Shown here: piece after piece, positions 55,625-63,563 of the stretch
Layout: every line of letters starts with the position of its first letter
How positions within the stretch are numbered: the first letter of the stretch is position 1
Origin: Bacteroidales bacterium UBA6229
GTDB taxonomy: Bacteria; Bacteroidota; Bacteroidia; Bacteroidales; F082
Length of the DNA stretch: 64,000 nucleotides
NCBI GenBank assembly: GCA_002440975.1
Contig: DJWN01000126.1
Location: 22,441-86,440, forward strand
Direction of reading: 5' to 3'
Notes under the pieces: model-generated
What the model saw: only the letters and a program-made list of their open reading frames with translations
Told to the model about the DNA's origin: nothing
Database searches by the model: none
Made by a program: the position numbers and the translations under genes

Positions 55625-56969
55625 ACGTTTTAGGGTTCAAATGGCACTCAGGGTGTTGCTATTATTAGCATCAGCCTTGCTTTTTGCGTTTCTGTATAGT
55701 CACGAGCAGTTTCTTGTTAGTGCAATTATTTTATTGGTGCTGATTGTGTTGCAAACCATATCCTTGATTTTGTTTGCCGAACACACCAATAAACGCCTGG
55801 CTAAGTTTTTGGAAGGCATCCGCCATGCTGATTTTTCGGCCTCCTTTTCTGACGAAGGTCTTGGTAAGAGCTTCACAGATCTGAGTCATCAGTTCAATCA
55901 GATCATCAACGAGTTTAAGAAGAACAGGGCTGAAAAAGAAGAGCATTTCAATTATCTGCTCACAGTAATTCAGCATGTAAGCATTGGGATTATTGTTTTT
56001 AGACGAGACGGTAAGATTGATGTGTTCAACAATGCCATCAAAAAGATTTTGAGGGTAAGTCATTTGCGCAATATCAAAGAGCTGGAAGTGGTGAAGGAAG
56101 ATTTGCCCGAGCTTCTTTTGAAAATGAAGGCCGGCGATAAAAACCTGATCAAAATCTTTCTGGAAGATGAATTGATTCAGCTTTCGATAAATGCCACCGA
56201 ATTCAGGATGCGGGGTGAGGAGTATGTGCTTGTTTCGCTGCAAAATATTCATCCTGAGTTGGAAGAGAAAGAGATAGAAAGCTGGCAGCGACTTATTCGT
56301 GTGCTTACGCACGAAATCATGAATTCTATCACACCAATTTCGTCGCTGGCCTCAACGGTTCAGGAGATGATGGTGAATCCGGAAACCGACAAAATTGAGA
56401 TGAGCCAGCTATCGGAGGAAGATTTGGAAAGCATACACAGTGCCATGTCAACTATCGAAAGCAGGAGCAGGGGTTTGTTGAATTTTGTGGAGATATACCG
56501 TAATCTCACCCGTATTCCCAAACCAAACTTCAGGTATTTTGCCATCAGGGAGTTGTGCGACAAAGCAAACGAATTACTCAAACCCAGGCTGGAGATGCAC
56601 AACATCAAATGTGTATGCAAGGTGTTTCCGGATGAGTTGATGCTGCTTGCCGACCCTGATTTGGTTGATCAGGTGTTGATCAATCTGCTGCTGAATGCCA
56701 TTGATGCTGTCAAGGAAAAGGAAGGCGCGATAATTTCCATCACTGCCTCAACAAACCTGAATAATCGCATCAGCATTGAAATTGCAGATAACGGTCATGG
56801 CATCAAACCCGATTTATTGGATAAGATTTTTATGCCTTTCTTTACAAGCAAAAAAGAAGGGTCAGGCATTGGATTGAGCCTTTCGCGGCAGATCATGCAG
56901 ATGCACAAAGGGGCGATTTCGGTGAAATCGAAACCTGAAGAAGGAACTGTTTTTACGTTGACTTTTTAA
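55614..56969 (+). CDS. Sensor histidine kinase (NtrY-like)
   Basis: A 451-residue membrane kinase. Two N-terminal helices (about 10-60) with almost no periplasmic loop suggest it senses the membrane or cytoplasm. A HAMP-like linker and PAS domain follow (about 105-215; VSIGIIVFRRDGKIDVFNN), then HisKA with VLTHEIMNSITPISSLAST and HATPase with NLLLNAIDAV, ADNGHGI and GSGIGLSLSRQI. Its start lies inside the regulator gene's end, so translation is coupled. Confidence 0.93.
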   Translation: MIFKRFRVQMALRVLLLLASALLFAFLYSHEQFLVSAIILLVLIVLQTISLILFAEHTNKRLAKFLEGIRHADFSASFSDEGLGKSFTDLSHQFNQIINEFKKNRAEKEEHFNYLLTVIQHVSIGIIVFRRDGKIDVFNNAIKKILRVSHLRNIKELEVVKEDLPELLLKMKAGDKNLIKIFLEDELIQLSINATEFRMRGEEYVLVSLQNIHPELEEKEIESWQRLIRVLTHEIMNSITPISSLASTVQEMMVNPETDKIEMSQLSEEDLESIHSAMSTIESRSRGLLNFVEIYRNLTRIPKPNFRYFAIRELCDKANELLKPRLEMHNIKCVCKVFPDELMLLADPDLVDQVLINLLLNAIDAVKEKEGAIISITASTNLNNRISIEIADNGHGIKPDLLDKIFMPFFTSKKEGSGIGLSLSRQIMQMHKGAISVKSKPEEGTVFTLTF

Positions 56970-57020
56970 TTGCCTGACCACATGTTAATCGCACGAATCA
57001 TACAGTTTAAATAGAATTCC

Positions 57021-58523
57021 ATGAAGCAACTGATATTTCTGTTTTTAACCCACCTAATATTTGCACAAATGCTTGTTTCGCAGGTGTTTGTTGAGCATCA
57101 AAAGGATATCCCTACGCGCATTCATGCTGATGCGGCATGGATTCCGGGCACTTCCGGTCTCGATTTGATTGTGGCTGGTGAGTTGGCCCAGCAAGATATG
57201 AAGGCTGCCACGACTTATTATCTGAAAGACCTTAACCAGGTTTTTAAGGCCAAGCCAAAAGGCTTGCCTGATGTGAAAAAGGCCAGTATGTCTGTGGGCG
57301 ATCTCAACAAGAATGGCCGGGCCGATGTGTTCCTGAGCGGCCTGGATCAGGAGGGGCGATTTGTGGCTGGCATCTACTATCAGCAAACAAACGGGAGTTT
57401 TTCACTCAATCAGATGCAGGTGCCGGCTTTAGTTGATGGCCATGCCGAAATTGCTGATTTCGATAAGGACAATGATCTTGATATTTTGCTTACCGGAATG
57501 GATGCCTCGGGCAGAAACCGGACGGTAATTTTGGAGAACAGCTCGGGTGAGTTTGCTATAAGAAGCTTTGACATGCCAGGCGTTATCAATGGTGAAGCAC
57601 GATGGGGCGATGCCAACAAAGATGGTTTTTTGGATATATTTATCACCGGAAGCTGGAACGGCCGCCCTGTAAGCCGCTTATACATTTACAAAGAAGGTAA
57701 TTACCTGCTTCACCCGCAATCTTTCCCGGCCTTGACCAACAGTGCTGTGGCCTGGGCCGATTTTAACGGTGATGAGCTGAATGATTTTGTGCTGGCAGGA
57801 GCCGATGTTGATGGCAAGCCATATACCCGGCTTTTTCTGGGTAATAAAAGTCTGTATTTCGACGAGCAAAGAATATCAGGATTCAGGCCGCTGAAAAATG
57901 TGCATATGGATGTGGCCGATTTCGATTCGGATGGCGATATGGATATCCTGATAGCCGGCGAAAGCCTCGAACGTCCTTATACCATCCTGTACGAGAACAA
58001 AGGACAAGGGATTTTTGAAGATTTTATGGCAGGGCTTCCCTGGGTGAGCGAAGGCATTGTCTGCTTTGGTGACTTTGACCTGGATGGCGATCCGGATATC
58101 TTTATCATGGGGATAGATGTGTGTTACAAGCTCGTTGGCAGCATTTACAAAAACACCACCAATCCCGAAAGAATTGTGGAAGATTCGATCACAAATATCT
58201 TTATCGATTCACCAGTTGTTGATTTGAGTCGCGGGCCTTATTATTATTTTGTATTTTCGTCATGCTATTGCGATCCCGAAAATAGCGGCCAGAAGGATTA
58301 CCATGCTTTTGTGAGTAATATTCATCAGGAGAAGCAGGATTTTGATCTGACTTATATTTTCAACGACCTGTTGATCAAACAATTTCCGGGATGGGGTGCA
58401 GCCGATCGGGGGCACCGGACTTCCAATGCTTTTATCAGCCGTGCCGATGCTGAAGAAGGGCGCAGTCAGGTGATTGGGGGCTATCAAGACGAAGGGTTTA
58501 TCATGCATTATATCAATTGGTAA
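57021..58523 (+). CDS. Secreted FG-GAP/VCBS repeat protein
   Basis: A 500-residue protein with a signal peptide (about 1-20) and six or seven repeats of about 50 residues that each carry a calcium-loop-like Asp motif: DLNKNGRADVFLSG, DFDKDNDLDILLTG, DANKDGFLDIFITG, DFNGDELNDFVLAG, DFDSDGDMDILIAG and DFDLDGDPDIFIMG. These build a beta-propeller of the integrin-like FG-GAP type. The C-terminal 120 residues are not repeats and contain two Cys (SSCYCDPENSG). It probably acts on the cell surface or in the periplasm. The partner is unknown. Confidence 0.88.
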   Translation: MKQLIFLFLTHLIFAQMLVSQVFVEHQKDIPTRIHADAAWIPGTSGLDLIVAGELAQQDMKAATTYYLKDLNQVFKAKPKGLPDVKKASMSVGDLNKNGRADVFLSGLDQEGRFVAGIYYQQTNGSFSLNQMQVPALVDGHAEIADFDKDNDLDILLTGMDASGRNRTVILENSSGEFAIRSFDMPGVINGEARWGDANKDGFLDIFITGSWNGRPVSRLYIYKEGNYLLHPQSFPALTNSAVAWADFNGDELNDFVLAGADVDGKPYTRLFLGNKSLYFDEQRISGFRPLKNVHMDVADFDSDGDMDILIAGESLERPYTILYENKGQGIFEDFMAGLPWVSEGIVCFGDFDLDGDPDIFIMGIDVCYKLVGSIYKNTTNPERIVEDSITNIFIDSPVVDLSRGPYYYFVFSSCYCDPENSGQKDYHAFVSNIHQEKQDFDLTYIFNDLLIKQFPGWGAADRGHRTSNAFISRADAEEGRSQVIGGYQDEGFIMHYINW

Positions 58524-58595
58524 GCCGAAAATTTTTATATTAGGCGTTCAATTTTTGATGTGTTTTTAAGCATAAGCAACTAACCAATAGTTGGC

Positions 58596-61109
58596 ATGGA
58601 TACAGTTATTACTAATCAACAGCTTGAGCTTGCGGCCGGTTTCATTCAGTTTACCAACCGGCATGTTTATCTCACCGGAAAAGCCGGAACGGGAAAGACC
58701 ACCTTTTTAAAAAACCTTCCCAACCTCACTTCAAAACATCATGTGGTGGTTGCACCTACAGGTGTGGCAGCCATCAATGCAGGTGGCGTGACCATCCATT
58801 CCTTTTTTCAGTTTTCGTTCGGGCCACAGCTGCCCGAAGCTGCTTTACAAGCTTTGTTATCCAATCCACAGGCAGAACAACCAGCTTATGAAGCGCGATA
58901 TCAGCGTTTTACACGGGAGAAGATCAGGCTGATAAAACGATTGGATCTGCTGGTTATTGACGAAATCAGCATGGTACGTGCCGATCTGCTGGATGCTATC
59001 GACAGGGTTTTGCGCCGTTTCAGAAGGAGAGATTTGCCTTTTGGTGGGGTACAGCTTCTGATGATCGGCGATATTCAGCAATTGGCACCGGTAGCTCGCG
59101 AAGAGGAATGGCAGCTGCTCAGGCCATATTACGACTCGGTTTATTTTTTTAGCAGCCACGCCCTCAAAGCCTCAGATTATGTGACCATCGAACTGAAACA
59201 TATTTACAGGCAACAGGACCAGTATTTTATCGATATCCTGAATCGCATACGCGATAATCAACTGGATATGTCAACGCTCGAAAAGCTCAACAGCCGCTAC
59301 CATCCTGATTTTGATCCCGACGAAAAGGAAGGGTACATCACGCTTACCACGCATAACTATCAGGCCGACCAGATTAACCAGCTGAAATTGAAACAGCTAA
59401 AAGGAAAGAGCTGGATTTTTGAAGCAACAGTTGAAGGGGAATTTCCGGAAATGGCCTATCCGGCTGATGAACAACTGGAGCTGAAAGTGGGAGCGCAGGT
59501 GATGTTTGTAAAGAATGACCTGTCGCCCGAGAAACGCTTTTACAATGGAAAAATAGGACGGTTGATAGCCAGGGAGGAAGACAAACTGGTGGTGCAATGC
59601 GACGATGAAACCATTGACGTGGAGCCGCTTACCTGGCATAATATGAAATATCATCTGGACGAAAAAACCCAGCAGATCGAAGAAAAGATTATCGGTAGCT
59701 TTAAGCAATACCCATTGAAGCTTGCCTGGGCAATTACCATTCATAAAAGTCAGGGGCTAACCTTTGAAAAAGTAATTATTGATGCCAATGCCGCCTTTGC
59801 GCACGGACAGGTGTATGTGGCCTTGAGCCGGTGCACCAAGTTTGAAGGCGTTGTGTTGAAATCACGGCTTCAGCCCCGTGGGATAGGTGCTGATGCTGCG
59901 GTGAACGGTTTTCTGCATGAGATTCCAAATCGCAGTCCGGATGAAGCCGGTTTGGAAAAAGCCAGAAGAGCATATGAGTTTAATTTACTTGTTGAACTGT
60001 TCGATTTTCAGCCTTTGCTGAGGCTGCTTAAAATCATTTACAAAATTGCCAACGAAAACAGTGGAAGCATTCAGACGGCTTATTTGGCACTGGTTTCGAA
60101 TGCTATCGATAAATTGAATGAGCTTGTAAATGTGAGTCAGCGATTCGGGCCACAGCTAAGGCAGTTGTTCGATGCTTCGGACAATCCGGAGCAGAACCAG
60201 GCTTTGCAGGAAAGGGTAAAAAAAGCCGTTGATTACTTTCTGGAGCAGCTTACTACTTCACTTACAAAGCAGGATTTTACGGTAGAAACGGACAATAAGC
60301 AAGTCAGGAAGCGATTTACTGGTCTGGAAGAGCAGGTGGAGGAACAGCTTCGCGTAAAGCTGGCCACGCTCAGGCAATGCAAGGAGCAGGGTTTTGAAAC
60401 AAAGGCCTATCTGAAAATCCGTAATGATGCTGCTTTGGGTAAGGCTGTAAGTGCCTTCGGGAAAGCAAAACAAGAAACGCCTGTTGCCTATCACAAGCCT
60501 TTGTTCGAATCGCTGAAGAGGTGGAGAAATATGCGTGCGATGGATGATGATTTGGAGCATTACAGGGTAATCACCATCAAATCGATGCAGGAGATCGCCT
60601 CCAAACTGCCGGTGAGCATGATTGAGCTCAAAGCCATCAATGGTATTGGTAAACGCAAGCTGGCTGCTTACGGACAGGAGTTGCTTGCCTTGGTGGTTGA
60701 TTACGTGGGGAAGGAGAAAATTGATAAAACTGATACTGAAAATGTTGAACCAGCAGCTGTTAAACAAAAGCAAACGAAAGGAACCACATACGCCATTACG
60801 CTGGAGCATCTTTTGGCGGGCAAATCTATGGAAGAAACGGCAGAACTACGTGGGTTTGCTGTGAGTACAATAGAGGGTCATGCGGCCTTGCTGATCAAAG
60901 AGGGCAAGCTGCAGGCCCGACAATTAGTGGCTGAAGACAAGCTAAACCTTATTTCTGAATACTTTCTGGAGACAGAAGATGCGCGGCTTGGTCCGGCAAA
61001 AGAAGTGTTGGGCGAGAAGGTTAGTTTTGGGGAGTTGCGGTTAGTTTTAAGTCAGCTGATACACGATGAAAAGCTGGAGCCCTGGCATGGAGAATATGGC
61101 AGCGAATAG
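58596..61109 (+). CDS. PIF1-like helicase with HRDC and C-terminal HTH domains
   Basis: An 837-residue superfamily 1 helicase. Motif I GKAGTGKTTFL lies near residues 28-38, motif II LLVIDEISM near 117-125, motif III GDIQQLAPV, and the C-terminal helicase lobe has ITIHKSQGLTFEKVII and YVALSRCTKFEGVVLKS (about 385-430). An uncharacterised middle region follows. Next is an HRDC domain (about 640-710, LKRWRNMRAMDDDLEHYRVI, then IKSMQEIASKLPVS and INGIGKRKLAAYG), and a winged-helix/HTH_40 segment (about 740-800, LLAGKSMEETAELRGFAVST). The last two modules echo RecQ. Its role is probably in replication or repair. Confidence 0.9.
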   Translation: MDTVITNQQLELAAGFIQFTNRHVYLTGKAGTGKTTFLKNLPNLTSKHHVVVAPTGVAAINAGGVTIHSFFQFSFGPQLPEAALQALLSNPQAEQPAYEARYQRFTREKIRLIKRLDLLVIDEISMVRADLLDAIDRVLRRFRRRDLPFGGVQLLMIGDIQQLAPVAREEEWQLLRPYYDSVYFFSSHALKASDYVTIELKHIYRQQDQYFIDILNRIRDNQLDMSTLEKLNSRYHPDFDPDEKEGYITLTTHNYQADQINQLKLKQLKGKSWIFEATVEGEFPEMAYPADEQLELKVGAQVMFVKNDLSPEKRFYNGKIGRLIAREEDKLVVQCDDETIDVEPLTWHNMKYHLDEKTQQIEEKIIGSFKQYPLKLAWAITIHKSQGLTFEKVIIDANAAFAHGQVYVALSRCTKFEGVVLKSRLQPRGIGADAAVNGFLHEIPNRSPDEAGLEKARRAYEFNLLVELFDFQPLLRLLKIIYKIANENSGSIQTAYLALVSNAIDKLNELVNVSQRFGPQLRQLFDASDNPEQNQALQERVKKAVDYFLEQLTTSLTKQDFTVETDNKQVRKRFTGLEEQVEEQLRVKLATLRQCKEQGFETKAYLKIRNDAALGKAVSAFGKAKQETPVAYHKPLFESLKRWRNMRAMDDDLEHYRVITIKSMQEIASKLPVSMIELKAINGIGKRKLAAYGQELLALVVDYVGKEKIDKTDTENVEPAAVKQKQTKGTTYAITLEHLLAGKSMEETAELRGFAVSTIEGHAALLIKEGKLQARQLVAEDKLNLISEYFLETEDARLGPAKEVLGEKVSFGELRLVLSQLIHDEKLEPWHGEYGSE

Positions 61110-61185
61110 TTGATCATTATTTTGCAGGAAACAAATCTTGGTGTATTTTTGCAAAGTGCTTTGGAGCATGGCTCCACAGGAATCC

Positions 61186-61278
61186 GGGCGGGAAGTTCTG
61201 GATTAGCTCCGCCTTTGGCGGGGCGCGAAGTTCGGGGTGTAGTCCCGCCTTTGGCGGGGCGCGAAGTTCGGGGTGTAG
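61186..61278 (+). repeat. Tandem 35-36-base units carrying a GC palindrome and the tRNA 5' end
   Basis: Units at 61186-61220 and 61221-61256, and a third partial one at 61257-61278, share GGGCGCGAAGTTCGGGGTG followed by TAG. In units one and two this leads into a CCGCCTTTGGCGG palindrome; in the third it leads into the body of the tRNA. The second unit's CGGGGTGTAG (61233-61242) is an exact copy of the tRNA's first ten bases. This points to local duplication around the tRNA start. Confidence 0.75.
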
Positions 61279-61355
61279 CGCAGTCCGGTTAGCGCGCGTC
61301 GTTCGGGACGACGAGGTCGGAGGTTCTCCCGCCACGGCGGGATATCACCCCGACA
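61269..61355 (+). tRNA. tRNA-Pro(CGG), T-arm disrupted by a palindrome (probable pseudo-tRNA)
   Basis: Acceptor CGGGGTG (61269-61275) pairs with CACCCCG (61346-61352). D-stem GCGC/GCGC (61278-61281, 61292-61295) and anticodon stem CGTCG/CGACG (61297-61301, 61309-61313) are perfect, and the loop TTCGGGA gives anticodon CGG. The variable loop AGGTC and the T-stem 5' strand GGAGG with TTC are normal. From 61327 the expected T-loop and 3' strand are missing, and TCCCGCCACGGCGGGATAT stands in their place, making the arm 27 bases instead of 17. No canonical T-stem can form, so the gene is either dead or highly unusual. Confidence 0.7.
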
Positions 61356-61379
61356 AAAGGCTGAGCAAACTCAGCCTTT
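61356..61379 (+). terminator. Hairpin terminator after the tRNA
   Basis: Arms AAAGGCTGAG and CTCAGCCTTT around a CAAA loop begin one base after the tRNA's ACA tail. The downstream T-tract is weak (TTTGTCGATTT). Confidence 0.65.
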
Positions 61380-61418
61380 GTCGATTTAAGCAGTAAATGA
61401 AGATTAATTTTTTGTAAA

Positions 61419-61500
61419 ATAGCGCAACCCTGAATGGGTTGCTGCTATTGTAGCAGGTATGATGTAAGTAAGGATTTCAACCCAGAATGGGTTGCGCTAT
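61419..61500. repeat. 82-base palindromic element with 12-base terminal inverted repeats
   Basis: ATAGCGCAACCC (61419-61430) and GGGTTGCGCTAT (61489-61500) are perfect inverted ends. Each end also forms its own hairpin: CAACCC tgaat GGGTTG on the left and CAACCC agaat GGGTTG on the right. There is no coding capacity. Half of a second copy lies at 62135-62168, directly abutting the group II intron. It behaves like a small dispersed MITE-like or REP-like element. Confidence 0.8.
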
Positions 61501-61515
61501 ATCTATAATTCTTCT

Positions 61516-61943
61516 GGAACTTTTTCTTGTTTCCGATAGCTAATGCATCGGGACATGTTCCAAGTTAAAAAAAAAAGTGCGATTAAAGAAGCAAGAGTGT
61601 TAGCAAGGGTATTGATTGAGGACAGTATGTATTTTAAGATGTTAAACTATCCCCCGATAGCGTGGCTAATCGCCAACGGCCAAAAGTTGTGGAATGGACA
61701 CGAACCTCTACGATGTGGACACGAACCTCTACGATGTGGACTCGAACGGCTTTGATGTAGACGTGGTCATTTTCGGAAAGGACATGAAGATTTATGTAAA
61801 CAACTCATGTTTTTATAGATGGAACTTTTCCTTTTTCCCGCTTGCATTGCGACGGGACAGGCGTCAAGTTCCCAAAAAAAGTGCGTTTGAAGAAGCAAGA
61901 GAGTGAGCAAGCGTTTTGAGGAAAGTGTGTATTAAAAAATGTT
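61516..61943 (+). repeat. Pair of diverged ~125-base direct repeats
   Basis: 61516-61640 and 61821-61943 align along their whole length, from GGAACTTTT near the start through GACGGGACA or CATCGGGACA, AAAAAAAGTGCG, GAAGCAAGAG and the final GTGTATT or GTATGTATT to A-rich ends. The best conserved blocks are AAAAAAAGTGCG and AAGAAGCAAGAG. No stable protein is encoded. The segment between them holds the 21-base tandem repeat. The origin is unknown; one copy may be an ancient duplication of the other. Confidence 0.65.
61694..61756 (+). repeat. 21-base tandem repeat, three copies
   Basis: GGACACGAACCTCTACGATGT occurs twice without change (61694-61714, 61715-61735) and once diverged (GGACTCGAACGGCTTTGATGT, 61736-61756). 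The 21-base period keeps a reading frame (DTNLYDV in one frame), but no convincing gene surrounds it. Confidence 0.8.
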
Positions 61944-62030
61944 TTTGGATTTTTTAAGGGGCTCCGCATGGCTGACGGAGCAGGCCGCCCTGACATTTTA
62001 TTTGCAGAGTGTTTGTTAGATGTTATTTTT

Positions 62031-62096
62031 GCCCCCAACCTCTACCTGGCAGTAGATCTACCTGGCGGCAGACAGGCAGGCCCAATTCTTGGGGGC
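62031..62096. repeat. 66-base element with 8-base inverted ends and an inner palindrome
   Basis: GCCCCCAA (62031-62038) and TTGGGGGC (62089-62096) are perfect inverted ends. Inside are the palindrome GTAGATCTAC, a repeated CTACCTGGC, and GGCAGACAGGCAGG. Between 61110 and 62168 only the repeats, the tRNA and its terminator listed here are seen; no protein gene is supported. Confidence 0.6.
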
Positions 62097-62134
62097 TCCA
62101 GCCCGGTGATGATTTGAAGTGATGGTTTGGCTTG

Positions 62135-62168
62135 ATAGCGCGCAACCCAGACAGGGTTGCTGCTATTG
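62135..62168 (+). repeat. Left half of an 82-base palindromic element, interrupted by the intron
   Basis: GATAGCGCGCAACCC, GGGTTGC and TGCTATTG match the left part of the intact element at 61419-61450. The match stops exactly at 62168, where the intron's GTGTGCC begins; the intact copy continues TAGCAGG. Confidence 0.8.
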
Positions 62169-63496
62169 GTGTGCCGGGCATGTAATAAACCTAACGGGTG
62201 CGTGAGGGAACTCACAAGTCCCCAGGGAGCACCGATGACAGGAATCCCACAGTCGAAGGCAAGGGTGTCACGAGCGATTGTGAATCTGAAGGAAGCCCAA
62301 GACAAAATTTTGATGTGACGAACAGAAACCGGATACGAGGCCTGTCTTTCAGGGTAACTGAGCCATAAATCAGGACGCCCAATAGTCATCCGGAGGAAAG
62401 AGAGGTAAATCCGGCACATCAAAATGAAAGGGTTACTACTTACCCCGGGAGGTCTCTACGGGATTTGGGAGGCCAGATAGTTCAAAGGGCAACCAGCGAG
62501 CGATCATCGTAGAGAAGTCAGCAGAGGGCATATTAGGTAAGGTAACGAGCCAGCATAGAGAGTTGGAGGTCTCACAAACTACCGAAGGCCTGAATTTATT
62601 AATCAAGGCAAGCACTATAACAATGCGTAAAAGAGAAGAGCAACAGAAAAGACAGGGAGGAGGTCAAATTACACTATTTGACAGGCCTCCCCATTCGCCT
62701 AACCAAGAAACCGATAGCGGCACTATCAAGGATCATGGCAAAGGAGTTGAATATCTTTCGCAATTGGAAAGACAGCGTACCTTAACCACAAACATTTTAG
62801 AGGAGGTAGTAGATTATGTGAACTTAAACACAGCCTACAAACAAGTATCGTCCAACAAAGGCAGTGGAGGCATAGACAAGATGGATGTAACGGAACTTCG
62901 CCAATGGATGGGAGAGCATATCAACAACTTGCGTAAGGAAATACTTGAGCAAAGCTATCAGGTAAGTCCTGTACGCAAAGTAGAGATACCCAAACCGGGT
63001 GGAGGCAAACGCATGCTTGGCATACCTACGGTCAAAGACCGATTAGTCCAGCAGGCAATCTATCAGAAGCTAATCCTACACTACGATCCGATGTTCAGCG
63101 AGAACAGCTATGGCTTTCGACCGGGTCGAAGCGCACAGCAGGCGGTTGAGCAAGCCTCGTGTTTCATCAAAACGGGCAAAGAATGGGTAGTGGATATTGA
63201 TATGGAGAAGTTTTTCGACAAAATCAACCACGACCGACTAATGCAAAGACTAAGTAAAGGCATAGGAGATAAGCGATTACTCAGATTGATAATGCCTACC
63301 TTAGAGCCGGAATGATGCAAGACGGACTTGTAGAACAACGCACAGCAGGCACACCACAGGGCGGTCCCCTCTCCCCACTACTATCCAATATTGTCTTAGA
63401 TGAGTTGGATAGGGAGTTGGAAAATCGGGGACATAGTTTCTGTCGTTACGCCGATGACTGCAACATATTTGTAAAGAGCCGAAAAGCCGGAGAGCG
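62169..63496 (+). mobile_element. Group II intron (5' part; right side lost to an IS66-type insertion)
   Basis: The element starts GTGTGCCGGGCATG, matching the GUGYG group II 5' end, and continues through about 390 bases of structured domain I-IV RNA before a reverse transcriptase gene. The last six exon bases CTATTG (62163-62168) pair perfectly with CAATAG at 62380-62385 (EBS1 candidate). Exon bases GTTGCT (62156-62161) pair with GGTAAC at 62353-62358 (EBS2 candidate, two G-U pairs). Domains V and VI are not in the window. The intron cannot splice as it stands here unless they lie beyond the inserted IS. Confidence 0.85.
62623..63496 (+). pseudogene. ltrA: Group II intron reverse transcriptase/maturase, frameshifted and interrupted
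   Basis: The protein has RT motifs in order: NKGSGGIDKMDVTELRQWM, VRKVEIPKPGGGKRMLGIPT, VKDRLVQQAIYQKL, SYGFRPGRSAQQAV and VVDIDMEKFFDKINHDRL in the first frame. After a one-base loss near 63285 (LRLI into AYLRAG), the next frame has EQRTAGTPQGGPLSPLLSN and the catalytic CRYADDCNIFVKS. The frame is then cut at 63497 (KAGER) by the IS66-type element, so the RT end, maturase (X) and any endonuclease domains are missing. The start is placed at the ATG at 62623; the frame is open from a TTG at 62563. Confidence 0.9.
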
Positions 63497-63563
63497 GTAT
63501 CCGCCCGACCAACCGCATATTTTACCTGACTAATTGCCACTTTACTTTTGTCAGAAAAATCAT

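Noticed and set aside
61694..61756. Possible CRISPR-like array
   Set aside because: The 21-base units are directly adjacent with no spacers, and no cas gene lies near.
61694..61906. Open frame encoding DTNLYDV repeats
   Set aside because: The repeat is a 21-base tandem array in a repeat-rich non-coding patch. The frame beyond it is not protein-like, and the second half runs through one of the 125-base direct repeats.
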